Program-made: the position numbers and the translations under genes
The notes under the pieces: model-generated
Seen by the model: only the letters and a program-made list of their open reading frames with translations
What the model was told of the DNA's origin: nothing
The model's database searches: none
From: Gimesia fumaroli
Lineage (GTDB): Bacteria; Planctomycetota; Planctomycetia; Planctomycetales; Planctomycetaceae
Reading direction: 5' to 3'
NCBI RefSeq assembly: GCF_007754425.1
Contig: NZ_CP037452.1
Coordinates: 7,481,164-7,545,163 of the forward strand
DNA length: 64,000 bases
Shown here: positions 19,618 through 28,624 of the stretch, one piece after another
Layout: every line of letters starts with the position of its first letter
How positions within the stretch are numbered: position 1 is the first letter of the stretch

Positions 19618-20184
19618 ATGGCCAATCAAAGTATGAAAAAAGATTTTCTATTGGCACTGGTACTGGTGGTTGCTGGTACAATTATTTTTACGGTGTTGTT
19701 TGGCTTTCGTCTGCAAACACCTCCACTAGAGGAAAGTGGTGGTCGTGCACAGCTGAAAGTGGGGGAGATTGCCCCTCCAATTCAAGCCGCTGGCTGGGTG
19801 AATGGCAATCCTGTCCAGAACCAGAGTTTGAAGGGGAAAGTGATTGTCGTTGATGCCTGGGCAACCTGGTGTGGCCCTTGCCGGCAACAAGCACCACATA
19901 TCGTCAAGACCTACCAGAAATTTAAAGATCAGAAAGTCGCGTTTGTTGGTCTCACTTCCGATGGAGAAGACCTGCTGCCAGAAATTCGAGAGTGGCTGAA
20001 AGAAACGGGTATTTCCTGGCCAAACGGCTATGGCGCAATTGAATCGCTGATTGCATTCAAAGCAGATACAATCCCTCAAGTCTGGGTCATCGGCACAGAT
20101 GGCAGAGTTGTATGGAACGTGGACTCAGAATTGACAGAATCTTTAGAAGAGGGGATCAGCCGGGCTTTAAAACAAGCAGAGTAA
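19618..20184 (+). CDS. TlpA-like membrane-anchored thioredoxin-fold protein
   Basis: 188 residues. An N-terminal hydrophobic helix (about 10-30) tethers it outside the cytoplasmic membrane. The redox motif WCGPC is at Cys85/Cys88, and the cis-proline region is DTIPQVWVIG. Family members reduce envelope disulfides, for example during cytochrome c maturation; no cytochrome genes are adjacent. AGAAAG precedes the ATG. Confidence 0.9.
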   Translation: MANQSMKKDFLLALVLVVAGTIIFTVLFGFRLQTPPLEESGGRAQLKVGEIAPPIQAAGWVNGNPVQNQSLKGKVIVVDAWATWCGPCRQQAPHIVKTYQKFKDQKVAFVGLTSDGEDLLPEIREWLKETGISWPNGYGAIESLIAFKADTIPQVWVIGTDGRVVWNVDSELTESLEEGISRALKQAE

Positions 20185-20261
20185 TTTTGAACCACACAAC
20201 ATCGTCTTACTGATGCTCGCTTATAGAAATAATCCTCTAGATCTTGAGATGATAAGGAACA

Positions 20262-21080
20262 ATGATGGGCCAAAATCTGATTCATCTGACTGTGAATGGA
20301 ATCGAAATGCGCGTATTCGTTGAAGGTTCCGGCTCTCCCCTGCTCCTTGTGCATGGATTTCCTCTCAATCATCGGATGTGGCAATCGCAAATTGAATATT
20401 TTAAGAATGAGTTCACCGTCATCGCCCCGGATTTACGAGGCTTCGGAGCAACAGAAATCACGCGTGGAACGGTTACCATGAAGCAGCATGCCGAAGATTT
20501 AAACATGCTCTTGAATGAACTGAATCTCGAAGAACGTGTTCTTTTTTGTGGGCTGTCAATGGGAGGATATATTGCCTGGGAATTCTGGAAACATTTCCCA
20601 GAGCGTCTGCGTGCGTTGATTCTTTGCGATACACGTGCTACCTCAGATACAGAGGAAGGAATCAACAATCGATTGAAAATGGTTGATCTTGTGCTGAAAC
20701 ATGGACCAGAATCGATTTCCTCATCTATGATTCCGAATTTAATCAGCGAAGCTTCCCAACGAAATCACCCTGACATTGCAAAAAATATGATTCAAATGAT
20801 TGAATCAACTGATCGAGAAGGGATTGCCGCCAGCCAGCGAGGCATGGCAGAACGGGAAGATTATTCATCGGAAATCGGTGGTATCCAAGTTCCCACCTTA
20901 TGCATTGTCGGCAGTGAAGATCAATTGACTCCTCCCGAAGTGATGAAAAATATGAGTACTCAAATACCCAACTCAAAATATACCGAAATACCTGGCGTTG
21001 GCCATATGGCCCCCATGGAAGCACCTGCTGAAGTAAATCAGGAAATACACCAGTTTCTTATGTCTTGCGATCAGAGTTAA
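20262..21080 (+). CDS. alpha/beta hydrolase
   Basis: 272 residues, soluble. The HGFPLNHRMW oxyanion segment, the nucleophile elbow GLSMGG (Ser99), Asp in VGSEDQLTPP and the late His in VGHMAPME form the classical fold and triad. The substrate is unknown; homologues include 3-oxoadipate enol-lactonase-like enzymes. AAGGA lies five bases before the first of two adjacent ATGs. It follows the TlpA gene and precedes a rhodanese gene on the same strand. Confidence 0.9.
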   Translation: MMGQNLIHLTVNGIEMRVFVEGSGSPLLLVHGFPLNHRMWQSQIEYFKNEFTVIAPDLRGFGATEITRGTVTMKQHAEDLNMLLNELNLEERVLFCGLSMGGYIAWEFWKHFPERLRALILCDTRATSDTEEGINNRLKMVDLVLKHGPESISSSMIPNLISEASQRNHPDIAKNMIQMIESTDREGIAASQRGMAEREDYSSEIGGIQVPTLCIVGSEDQLTPPEVMKNMSTQIPNSKYTEIPGVGHMAPMEAPAEVNQEIHQFLMSCDQS

Positions 21081-21181
21081 CTTTCATTAGAACATTGCTG
21101 CTTTCATAAATCTTGTTTTTGATTTCTTAAAACAACATCAAACAAAACGATCAGACCTGAGATAGATACAAAGGATGAAAT

Positions 21182-21562
21182 ATGGCTAAAAATCACTCTC
21201 AACGTTTCCTGGAAATCGTTGACGATGCAAAAACGCGAGTTCTTGAATGTACCATTCATGATGTCAAAACACGAACAGAACAAGGAGAAGAGTTCCTGCT
21301 GATTGATGTGCGAGAAGATCATGAATTCGGCGCAGGCAGAATACCCGGAGCGAAGCATCTTAGCAAAGGGGTCATTGAACGCGATGTAGAGCAGTTAATC
21401 CCGGACACTTCGACACTCTTGATACTCTACTGTGGTGGTGGATTTCGTTCCGCTCTGGCAGCAGACAATCTGCAAAAAATGGGGTACACGCAAGTAATCT
21501 CTATGGATGGAGGATACAGTGGGTGGAAAGCCGCGGGTTACGAAATTGAAACCGAGTCATAA
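21182..21562 (+). CDS. rhodanese-domain sulfurtransferase
   Basis: 126 residues, a single rhodanese domain. Active-site Cys84 lies in the loop CGGGFRS, preceded by DVREDHEFGAGRIPGA and followed by DGGYSGWKAAG. The domain carries sulfur as a Cys persulfide; the acceptor is unknown. The gene is followed by a bidirectional terminator at 21627-21657. Confidence 0.92.
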   Translation: MAKNHSQRFLEIVDDAKTRVLECTIHDVKTRTEQGEEFLLIDVREDHEFGAGRIPGAKHLSKGVIERDVEQLIPDTSTLLILYCGGGFRSALAADNLQKMGYTQVISMDGGYSGWKAAGYEIETES

Positions 21563-21626
21563 CCATGGCTGCTCAACAGTAAGGTAAGAGTATAAGTAGT
21601 GGCTTCCCTTAAACTCCTCAATAAAA

Positions 21627-21666
21627 AAGCACTGTATCTTACTCAGATACAGTGCTTATTTTTTAT
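21627..21666 (+). terminator. bidirectional Rho-independent terminator
   Basis: Perfect 13-base-pair stem AAGCACTGTATCT / AGATACAGTGCTT with a five-base loop. ATTTTTTAT follows on the plus strand. On the minus strand the stem is followed by TTTTTTATT, so it can also end the minus-strand membrane-protein operon at 21684-23460. Confidence 0.85.
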
Positions 21667-21683
21667 CAAACTGCGGAAGCGAA

Positions 21684-21848
21684 CTATCCGCCCAGCTCCC
21701 AATTATAGCTGCCTAATTCCAGTACGAGGAACACGATCCCTAAGGTCAAGGCCATTAAGGAAACGAACAGTAATCCTACATAAACATTCGGGCCACCCGA
21801 TTCTCCTGCGGCAGCTTTCCCTTTTGATTTAGAGCTTCGAGTTGACAT
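21684..21848 (-). CDS. 54-residue single-span membrane protein
   Basis: A short gene: a basic, Ser/Lys-rich N-terminus (MSTRSSKSKGK), a Gly-rich stretch, then one hydrophobic helix (about residues 22-43) and a short Trp/Gly tail (NWELGG). The ATG lies 20 bases inside the 3' end of the upstream coiled-coil gene in another frame. AAAGGTG five bases upstream serves as ribosome site, which indicates translational coupling. The bidirectional terminator lies just downstream. Function is unknown; the shared operon suggests it works with the two coiled-coil membrane proteins. Confidence 0.75.
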   Translation of the reverse strand: MSTRSSKSKGKAAAGESGGPNVYVGLLFVSLMALTLGIVFLVLELGSYNWELGG

Positions 21849-22701
21849 GGTCACCTTTCTCAATCACACCATTCTTAGCGGCGTCTATAACAGTCCCGAC
21901 AGCTTTATCAGGATCTACATATACAAGTTCTATCTTTCCGAGGTACTTGGGCCGATTCCCATTCTCTTTCGTACCAAAACGATAAACGAATAATTGATGG
22001 CCTTTACTGAGACCATCATCACTTCCCAGTGACACTTCGACAAACTTGGTACCATTTCGTTTATCTTTTTTCGTATTGATAATCAAACCTTCTACTGCGG
22101 GTGGCGGTGATTGCATACCAGCAATAGCAGGATCTTTGGGATCAATTCCCAGGTTAGCAACGATTTTATTCAAATACTTAAGCTCGTCCAGAACCGTATT
22201 GTGTTTGGCAACCAGATTCTTTTCGCGGATCGATTGAGTGAAGACCGTATCTTCCAGATTTTTTATCTTGCCTCGTAACGAGTTGACTGTATCATGCAGC
22301 GTTTTATTCACAACTCGCTGTCGATCTGACTCCTGTCGTCGAAATTTGGCTTCTTCGCCAGTCGTTTCAGCCTGGGCTACTGCAGTGTCTCTTTCAGCAC
22401 GTACCGTTTCCAACTGACTCTGATTGGTCTTGAATTGCTTCTGCAGAGCGTCATTTGCGACTTTCTCTGTTTGCGCCTGACTAAGTGCGTCATTAATTTC
22501 CTGAGTTGCTTTTGTTTTATAGTTACTATACTCAGACTCTAGTTCGTTCATGCTTTTTTGCAGACTGGCTACATTGTCCTGAAGTTTCTGACTCTTTGCG
22601 CGCCAATTGCTCTGAGCTGTATAAACAGCTCCTGCAAAGCCCATGAAACAGACACTGAGCACTACTTGAACGACGACCAGTACTTTGCCGACAAACGACA
22701 T
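21829..22701 (-). CDS. membrane-anchored coiled-coil protein of unknown function
   Basis: 290 residues. An N-terminal hydrophobic helix (about 5-28) acts as uncleaved anchor or signal. A long coiled coil (about 30-180) is rich in Gln, Glu, Lys and Ala. A compact C-terminal domain (about 200-290, GLIINTKKDK to GDHVNSKL) has beta-strand character, ending in a GxxEKGDHV segment reminiscent of MreC- or HlyD-like beta domains (inference). AGGAGC lies before the ATG. Second gene of a three-gene minus-strand set. Confidence 0.82.
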   Translation of the reverse strand: MSFVGKVLVVVQVVLSVCFMGFAGAVYTAQSNWRAKSQKLQDNVASLQKSMNELESEYSNYKTKATQEINDALSQAQTEKVANDALQKQFKTNQSQLETVRAERDTAVAQAETTGEEAKFRRQESDRQRVVNKTLHDTVNSLRGKIKNLEDTVFTQSIREKNLVAKHNTVLDELKYLNKIVANLGIDPKDPAIAGMQSPPPAVEGLIINTKKDKRNGTKFVEVSLGSDDGLSKGHQLFVYRFGTKENGNRPKYLGKIELVYVDPDKAVGTVIDAAKNGVIEKGDHVNSKL

Positions 22702-22779
22702 CTAATCGCTCCTGATACTAATTTGAACTGACAAGTTGGTTGTATTTTGATTTCATCTAAATTCGGAATTTGGAATCGA

Positions 22780-23460
22780 TCACTTTTTAGTGGCTACCTT
22801 CGGCGGATTGGAATCGTCAACCGCTTTCTCCAGTGACTCTTTTTGTCTCTGTAGACGCTGTACTTTCCCTTCGATTCTGGCAATATAGTCACGTAGCGTT
22901 TTTTGTTGTTCTTGTGTTAAATATTTCTCGTTACGTATTTCCTCAATCTGATCCTGCAGACGAAATACATCAGCCCTGCGTTCAGAGGCTTCCTGATTGA
23001 CTTCTAAGGTCTGTTGGCTGATCTTGATGCCTTCATTCGCAAGTTGCGCAATTGCCATATCCAGTGCTGAAATTTTTGCATTCAAATCTGCGGCTTTTAA
23101 ATCCATGGCTTCGCGATCAAGCTGGTTGATCCTGGTCCAATTCTCAATCGCCTTTTGCAACGGGGGAATCGATTTTGTTAACTGATCGATCTTTTCATTC
23201 TGTTTTCGAATTTTATCCTTTTGTGCGGCTACTATTACTTTTGCTAAAACAGGGGACGATGAGACCTGCTCACCACCTCTTCTAGTTTTAACAGACCAGG
23301 TTGGATTTTCTCCCGGCTGAAGTTCAAATAAATAGTCCGTCATTGATTCCGCTTCTTTTTCCCAATTAGGGCCTCCAACAGAACTGACTGCGGCAAATCC
23401 CATAAAAGCGATGCTAGTAAAAAGCACTAGCACTAACAGGATTTTACTGAAACGGGTCAT
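22780..23460 (-). CDS. membrane-anchored coiled-coil protein of unknown function
   Basis: 226 residues. A hydrophobic anchor (about 5-27, ILLVLVLFTSIAFMGFAA) resembles that of the following gene, then a globular stretch of about 50 residues and a coiled coil to about residue 215 (heptads in KIDQLTKSI and KVQRLQRQKESLEKA). The ATG has AGGA eight bases upstream; an 11-codon upstream extension to 23493 would put charged residues ahead of the anchor and is less likely. First gene of the set with 21829-22701 and 21684-21848. The matched anchor and coiled-coil layout suggests the first two proteins may pair. Confidence 0.8.
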   Translation of the reverse strand: MTRFSKILLVLVLFTSIAFMGFAAVSSVGGPNWEKEAESMTDYLFELQPGENPTWSVKTRRGGEQVSSSPVLAKVIVAAQKDKIRKQNEKIDQLTKSIPPLQKAIENWTRINQLDREAMDLKAADLNAKISALDMAIAQLANEGIKISQQTLEVNQEASERRADVFRLQDQIEEIRNEKYLTQEQQKTLRDYIARIEGKVQRLQRQKESLEKAVDDSNPPKVATKK

Positions 23461-24265
23461 TGATGCATTCCTGGATTTGATATAGAGAGGCAAATCGGCT
23501 CTATGGGTATCTATTTCTTATTTTATTATGCGTTAACTTTTGACTTTTATCTATTCACTTCATTCTTGCGAGAATAGAAGATGTGAGATTTTTGAAAAAC
23601 TCCGGTTCAGAGATTTGATGACTCTCGCCTTATGATCCCGGCATTTCAGCTGAGACCTCTTCAAAGTGAGAGTAATTCGCACCAATGTGATACCTGAAAT
23701 ACTACCGGCAACCTGTGCGCAAACACAACCTATTTTATGAAATCGGTCATTTCCTAATTATAATTACGCCTAAAAACCATAGTCAAACTGAATTTCAGCT
23801 AACTGTTTGGTATTTAACTGTTTGACCTTTGTAACTTGGTTGGTAGACACAATCCCTACCTCCAGAAAATTTGACATAACATCAACTCTATCCCAATCAT
23901 TAAATACAGGTTTCCAGTAATTTTCTGAAGGTGGTGCTGGATCTCGAGATAACAAGCATGGTAGCTTGCACCGTAAAAAAGTGGTCAATTGAACCCTTGT
24001 TTGATGCCGGTGTATAAAGAAGATTATCTGTATTTATTAACTTGCGATGAAGCAAACCTGTTTCACTGGAAATACTTATTAAATCCCGTACTTTGGTCCG
24101 AATTGAGATAGGTAAAATCAGACTGCATTGGTATTTTGAAAGTAAGTTTAGAGATTTATTGCTAAATGAAAGCGATAAATTTTATGTCAGTATTCGCTAC
24201 TGAAACACTGAGCTAAAGTAGGGCCTCCCGATACCCGTGTATCGAGATTAGTTGGAGATTGGTTT
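23461..24265. other. 805-base intergenic region
   Basis: Divergent region between the coiled-coil operon (minus) and the STAS gene (plus). A 72-codon minus-strand frame (23770-23988) has a fairly protein-like C-terminal half but no ribosome site or recognised domain; it could be a gene remnant. No terminator or strong promoter stands out. Confidence 0.45.
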
Positions 24266-24916
24266 ATGGCTACTGAAGAAGTTCCTTATCACATTACCGC
24301 CGTCAACAACCATCTCAAGGTTCAACTTCTCCCGGAACTGAATGATTCTGCATGGACTGATCTGGAAACACTGGGAGACTCTTTATTACTGGAACTCAAA
24401 GATCAGAAAAACCCATCGGTCATCATCGATTTAACAGCACTCACCTATATCAGTAGTTCACTGGTTGCCGTTGTAATTCAAGTCTGGAAGCTGGTTGACG
24501 AACAGGATGGAAAAACGGCGATTCTCAATACCAGCGACATGGTCGAAGAAGTCCTTAATATATCCGGCCTCAAAAAAGTGTGGTGTATCGTTCCGACTGA
24601 AAAAGAAGCGATCACCTACTTAAACCAGGCATTAAAAGAAGAGCGAATTGAACGTCGGCGCACATTTTCGATGCCCATTTTGCTGGGGATCGTGGCCCTG
24701 CTATCTGCTGCCGCCTGTTTCACGCTCTATATCAGTGACTCGCTTACTCTAAATCCGAAAATCACTTTGATCGCTACGATTTCGTTTTCTGTAGCGGGAA
24801 TCCTGCTGGGAGCGACGGCCCTGAAAGATCGCAGAAAAAATTTGCGAATCATGGGATGGGTGGTGCTTTTCTGCAGTCTTATTCTGGGGGGGATTGGTCT
24901 TTTCAAGATGATTTAA
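24266..24916 (+). CDS. STAS-domain protein with C-terminal membrane helices
   Basis: 216 residues. An N-terminal STAS (anti-sigma-factor-antagonist-like) domain spans about 10-120, with the phospho-site loop DLTALTYISSSLV, where anti-anti-sigma factors have a Ser in the same loop. After a basic linker (ERRRTF) come three hydrophobic helices (about 137-155, 163-182 and 193-214). Soluble STAS regulators do not carry membrane helices at the C-terminus, so this is an unusual fusion. TTGGAG lies before the ATG. A GspE/PilB-like ATPase gene follows after 75 bases on the same strand. Confidence 0.85.
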   Translation: MATEEVPYHITAVNNHLKVQLLPELNDSAWTDLETLGDSLLLELKDQKNPSVIIDLTALTYISSSLVAVVIQVWKLVDEQDGKTAILNTSDMVEEVLNISGLKKVWCIVPTEKEAITYLNQALKEERIERRRTFSMPILLGIVALLSAAACFTLYISDSLTLNPKITLIATISFSVAGILLGATALKDRRKNLRIMGWVVLFCSLILGGIGLFKMI

Positions 24917-24991
24917 GAGCAATCGATCTCTTTTTCCAGTTAATATGAATTCTACTAGGGAACTATTGTTAGGACAGAAAGAATCAATTTC

Positions 24992-26233
24992 ATGTCAGAC
25001 AAGCCAGCAAATATGGAAAATAAAAAAGAAGGGCGCCAGCAGGCTCTACAGGCAGAACTTAGAGAACTGGTTGATGTTGTAGGCCCGGGGCCACTTGTCG
25101 ATCTGTTGATGGAACGAGCATTTCAGTTACAGGCAACCGACATCCACTTAGACCCGCTTGAGAATGGGCTTCGGCTTCGCTTGAGAGTGGACGGCATGCT
25201 GCATGATATTATACAGCTTCCCAAAGAGGCGGCAGCATCCGTGATCTCTCGACTCAAGTTGGCTGCCAATATGGATATTACCGAACGGCGGCTTGCTCAG
25301 GATGGTCATATTAACAATGAAACACTTCAAAACCGCCGCGATATACGTGTAGGATCCGGGCCAACCATTCATGGCGAGCGATTAGTTTTGAGACTGATGC
25401 CCGATCACAAACGTTTCACAGAGTTTAGTGAGTTAGGACTGAGCTCCCCTCAAACTACTGAAATTACTAAATATTGCAGTGCTCCCTACGGAATGATCCT
25501 GAGTGTTGGTCCAGTCGGTTCAGGTAAGAGTACGACAATCTACAGTTGTCTGGACTACCTGAACCAGCCGGAAATGAGTCTCGCCACAATTGAAGACCCG
25601 GTTGAGCGCAGAATTGAGGGAGTGAATCAGATCCAGATTGACCCCAAAATTGGTTTTAGCTTTGCTGAAGCATTAAGAGGAGTTTTACGTCAGGATCCAA
25701 ATGTGATTATGGTAGGGGAAATCCGTGACTCTGAAACAGCCCATATTGCAGTCAGAGCAGGGCTCACCGGAATCCGAGTCCTTTCGACACTGCACTCTAA
25801 TGATGCCGTCGCAGCGATTGATGTCTTCAGAGAATTTGGAATTCCGTCTATGTTCATCACAGACAGTCTGCAGGGAATTATTTCTCAGCGCCTGGTAAGA
25901 TGCATCTGCGAAAAATGCCGCACACCTCTTCAGCCCGATGCTGGCGCCTGCGAATACCTGGGAATTAGTCCAGACCAATTATCAGAGTATAAAATCGCCC
26001 ATGGAGAAGGTTGCGAACACTGCTTCCAAACTGGTTACCTCGGTCGAACTGGAATTTTTGAAACGTTGGGAATCCGGGGAGAATTACGGGATGCAATCCT
26101 CACCGGTGCTTCACAGTCTGAAATCCTGAAACTGGCATCAGAACTTGGAATGACTACAATGGAAGAGTCAGGAAAAGCTAAGGTATTACAGGGAGTTACG
26201 ACTGTCCAAGAGCTTCATCGCGTTCTGGTTTAA
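24992..26233 (+). CDS. GspE/PilB-family secretion or pilus assembly ATPase
   Basis: 413 residues: hexameric ATPase that drives type II secretion or type IV pilus extension. Walker [10 protein letters not shown] is at 173-181, the Asp box TIEDPVER at 199-206, Walker B IMVGEIRD at 239-246 and the His box STLHSND at 265-271. A zinc-binding four-Cys module follows (Cys306/Cys309 and Cys341/Cys344). The N-terminal N1 domain typical of PilB is missing, so it is shorter than the usual 550 residues. No pilin, GspF or GspD gene is adjacent. Confidence 0.9.
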   Translation: MSDKPANMENKKEGRQQALQAELRELVDVVGPGPLVDLLMERAFQLQATDIHLDPLENGLRLRLRVDGMLHDIIQLPKEAAASVISRLKLAANMDITERRLAQDGHINNETLQNRRDIRVGSGPTIHGERLVLRLMPDHKRFTEFSELGLSSPQTTEITKYCSAPYGMILSVGPVGSGKSTTIYSCLDYLNQPEMSLATIEDPVERRIEGVNQIQIDPKIGFSFAEALRGVLRQDPNVIMVGEIRDSETAHIAVRAGLTGIRVLSTLHSNDAVAAIDVFREFGIPSMFITDSLQGIISQRLVRCICEKCRTPLQPDAGACEYLGISPDQLSEYKIAHGEGCEHCFQTGYLGRTGIFETLGIRGELRDAILTGASQSEILKLASELGMTTMEESGKAKVLQGVTTVQELHRVLV

Positions 26234-26376
26234 TACGGGATCTGAAAACCACCTGTCAGATTTCCTCTACCTCAGGAAGCCTCTATCAAGCCCTTTAGCT
26301 TTCTGTACACCATGTTTTAGTTTTTCATTTTAACGGCCGGTTTGTCGACGATCTATTTGTTCTTGGGAAAAAAGAA

Positions 26377-26404
26377 TTCAATTACTGTAGATTCCGTATA
26401 TAAT
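26377..26404 (+). promoter_or_regulatory. candidate sigma-70-type promoter
   Basis: TTCAAT (26377-26382) and a perfect TATAAT (26399-26404) separated by 16 bases, about 80 bases upstream of the ATG at 26487. The -35 matches consensus at only three positions. Seen in sequence; activity is inference. Confidence 0.35.
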
Positions 26405-26486
26405 CGAACGTATGTAATAATATAAAGAAGACCTGTCGGGCCATCCTCATTACCGCGTCATATGGTTGGATGCTGGATCGTGCCTC

Positions 26487-27482
26487 ATGAAATTGAAGAA
26501 ATCAGAACTACCTGGTAAAGCTGTCTCTCAAACGCTCCAGACCGGTTCTTCCCTATCGGCGACGATTTCTATGTCGAATCAAATCAAGCCCGCTGTTCAA
26601 ATCATATCGGATTCATTTCAAGCAACCCGATTCAAAGAACGGGATTCATCCACACAGTCCGGTACAGATTCAAAGGAAGTTGAGGAACCGACCCTTTCTC
26701 CCAAAGAACGAATTATGCTTTGTCTGGCCAGCTTTATGGCAACGGGATATCTGGTTTCATTCCTGTTTCACTCCACACTCCTGACGGTTATGGCGATTGT
26801 CATTGTTGGTGGAATTCAGGGAAATGATGACTTCTCAACACTGGCCAGTCTCGATGATGAAGACAGTTTTGCCTTAAATGGACCACTAGACACTCGCATC
26901 GAAGAAGAAGCCGGAGGTAAAACAACGGAATTTAATGTTCTGCAACCGGTCAAAACCATGACTGGAGAGAATGAATCGACCCTGAAAGAAATTGAAGCAG
27001 ACGTCTCTGCACACCTTGGCAAAGGTGAAGGAGAAGCAGATGGAGACGGAACGGGAGCAGGGGGTGGTGAATTCAAATTTAAGCCAATGGGAAATGCCGT
27101 TACTGTTGGAAGCTTCACCGCCTGGACTGTCCCCAAAGATCCAGATCTCAATGAAGACTATCTGATTATTATTCAAGTCAAGCTGCCTTACACTTATAAA
27201 TCAAGCCGATATCGCGCTTCGGACCTTTCAGGGCTTGTCGTCGGAACCGATAATCACCGCCAGGCGATCCCCTGGGATGTTAGATGGCCGAACTCCACTT
27301 TTACTTCGAACGCGAATGGTGAAATCAGGCCGGTAGCCAAAAAAGATTACTTGCCAGTCAAGAATCGAGTCTCGCAATTGATCGTTAAGGTCCCTGGCTC
27401 GAAGATCCCAGCTACACGCGACACGATCAAGCTTCAGTCAAAAGTTCTCAAAGAAAAGCATACCCTGGAGATTATTTTTTAA
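26487..27482 (+). CDS. single-span membrane protein of unknown function
   Basis: 331 residues. A polar N-terminal region (about 1-70), one hydrophobic stretch (about 77-108), then an acidic, Gly-rich linker (GKGEGEADGDGTGAGGGEF near 180-198) and a C-terminal beta-rich domain (about 205-331). The charge distribution suggests the C-terminal domain lies outside the cytoplasm. The ATG is chosen over a TTG seven codons upstream; neither has a clear ribosome site. I recognise no family. It follows the GspE-like gene by 250 bases but has its own possible promoter. Confidence 0.7.
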   Translation: MKLKKSELPGKAVSQTLQTGSSLSATISMSNQIKPAVQIISDSFQATRFKERDSSTQSGTDSKEVEEPTLSPKERIMLCLASFMATGYLVSFLFHSTLLTVMAIVIVGGIQGNDDFSTLASLDDEDSFALNGPLDTRIEEEAGGKTTEFNVLQPVKTMTGENESTLKEIEADVSAHLGKGEGEADGDGTGAGGGEFKFKPMGNAVTVGSFTAWTVPKDPDLNEDYLIIIQVKLPYTYKSSRYRASDLSGLVVGTDNHRQAIPWDVRWPNSTFTSNANGEIRPVAKKDYLPVKNRVSQLIVKVPGSKIPATRDTIKLQSKVLKEKHTLEIIF

Positions 27483-27494
27483 ATGGAACTTCGA

Positions 27495-27776
27495 TTATCG
27501 CTCTTCCGACAACTCTCCTTTAACGGCTGAAATCCAACCTTTCTGATAAATCTCTCCAAAGCTGGCCCAATGGGCGGGATCATCTGTTAAATTTCCCGGG
27601 CAACAAGGGCAGGGCAGATTTGGTTGTTCGGGGAAAGCAGGCGGCGCATTTATTTCAGGTGACAACCACATCGCGTCACATTCATCACAGAGAATCACAG
27701 CGTCCCCTGCCTTGTTGCAGATGCGAACTCCCAGGCTTCCCTGTTCACAAAAAGGGCAAGTTCCCACATAAAACAT
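27495..27776 (-). CDS. small zinc-ribbon protein
   Basis: 93 residues. Several Cys pairs suggest zinc binding: CPFC at the N-terminus (about 7-10), CDEC near 30-33 and CPCC near 54-57. The middle region has an Asp/Trp segment (DAMWLSPE). The start is the ATG nine bases after AGGA; the frame is open further upstream inside the neighbouring gene, but that part is out of frame with the latter. It begins 25 bases after the toxin-domain-like gene ends and probably shares its transcript. Function unknown. Confidence 0.72.
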   Translation of the reverse strand: MFYVGTCPFCEQGSLGVRICNKAGDAVILCDECDAMWLSPEINAPPAFPEQPNLPCPCCPGNLTDDPAHWASFGEIYQKGWISAVKGELSEER

Positions 27777-27801
27777 ACGATCAAATCCTGCCTTGGTAAA
27801 C

Positions 27802-28608
27802 TTATAACGGAAACGCAGTAATGACGCTGGTCCCTTCCAGAACCAATCGAATTTTATAAGCGGCTGGCTTTCCCTGCTGATTTCCAACCTGCCCACCAAC
27901 AAACCCAATCTGTCGCCTCATATCTACGGTATAGACGACTCGTTTCCCCTCTTTTTTTACCTGAACGTTCCTGCCACCTTTGAGTGCCTGAAGATACGCT
28001 TCGTCGATCAATGCCAGGACTTTTTTCCTCTCCCCATTTCCGATAAAAACACCATGTTTACCCGGACGATTTGGCTGATCTTCTGCATGCCGCATAATAT
28101 GAATTAAGCGATGTTTTTCCCTGCTGCCTGGACCATATTTTAGACCAGCAACAGACTCCCAGACTTTGCCACCCAGATCGCGCAGCTGCCCCAATTCGGG
28201 CTGCGATTTGCCAGTGGTTTTGGAAGCTTCTACTGGTGGTGGTCTGTTCGAATTCGCAGGGGTCTGTTTTGTTTTAGCAGGAGAGGAATTAGCCGTTTGT
28301 ATCCTGGTTGATACATCATTGGGTGCTGGCTGATTCGGTTGAGTTGCCGGATGGTCAATCTGGTCCTGCTTATCCGATAGTGGTCGATCGGCCTGTTTTA
28401 AAGGGGGAAGCGTGTTTTGACCAGTCAATTCTCCTGAATGGGAGCCCGATTCCTGTTTCGACCCCAATTTAACTTGATGATCCGTCTCCTGCTTCTGCGT
28501 CTGTTGCCATTGCATTCCAAAATAAATCGCTAGAAAAACAATTATCGCGATTGTCCAGCTTGAGGATCGCGCGTTTGTCCCCGATGTTTTTAGATCTGGC
28601 TGATTCAT
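27802..28608 (-). CDS. membrane-anchored protein with nuclease-toxin-like C-terminal domain
   Basis: 268 residues. A short cytoplasmic tail, one hydrophobic helix (about 17-32), a long Gln/Pro/Thr/Lys-rich linker (about 35-140), then a compact domain (about 141-268). That domain has the pattern HRLIHIMRHAED, KHGVF, a helix, a VVYTVDMRRQIGFVGG strand pair and a terminal strand ending ITAFP. This resembles the BECR-fold RNase domains of polymorphic toxins, with helix histidines and a last-strand Ser/Thr; the assignment is by pattern and is inference. No immunity gene is obvious, though the zinc-ribbon gene follows directly. The single-pass anchor would present the domain outside the membrane. 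Confidence 0.72.
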   Translation of the reverse strand: MNQPDLKTSGTNARSSSWTIAIIVFLAIYFGMQWQQTQKQETDHQVKLGSKQESGSHSGELTGQNTLPPLKQADRPLSDKQDQIDHPATQPNQPAPNDVSTRIQTANSSPAKTKQTPANSNRPPPVEASKTTGKSQPELGQLRDLGGKVWESVAGLKYGPGSREKHRLIHIMRHAEDQPNRPGKHGVFIGNGERKKVLALIDEAYLQALKGGRNVQVKKEGKRVVYTVDMRRQIGFVGGQVGNQQGKPAAYKIRLVLEGTSVITAFPL

Positions 28609-28624
28609 TCTGAGAATCTCATTT

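Noticed and set aside
23770..23988. 72-codon minus-strand frame
   Set aside because: C-terminal half looks protein-like, but no ribosome site, no family and no operon context; at best a remnant.
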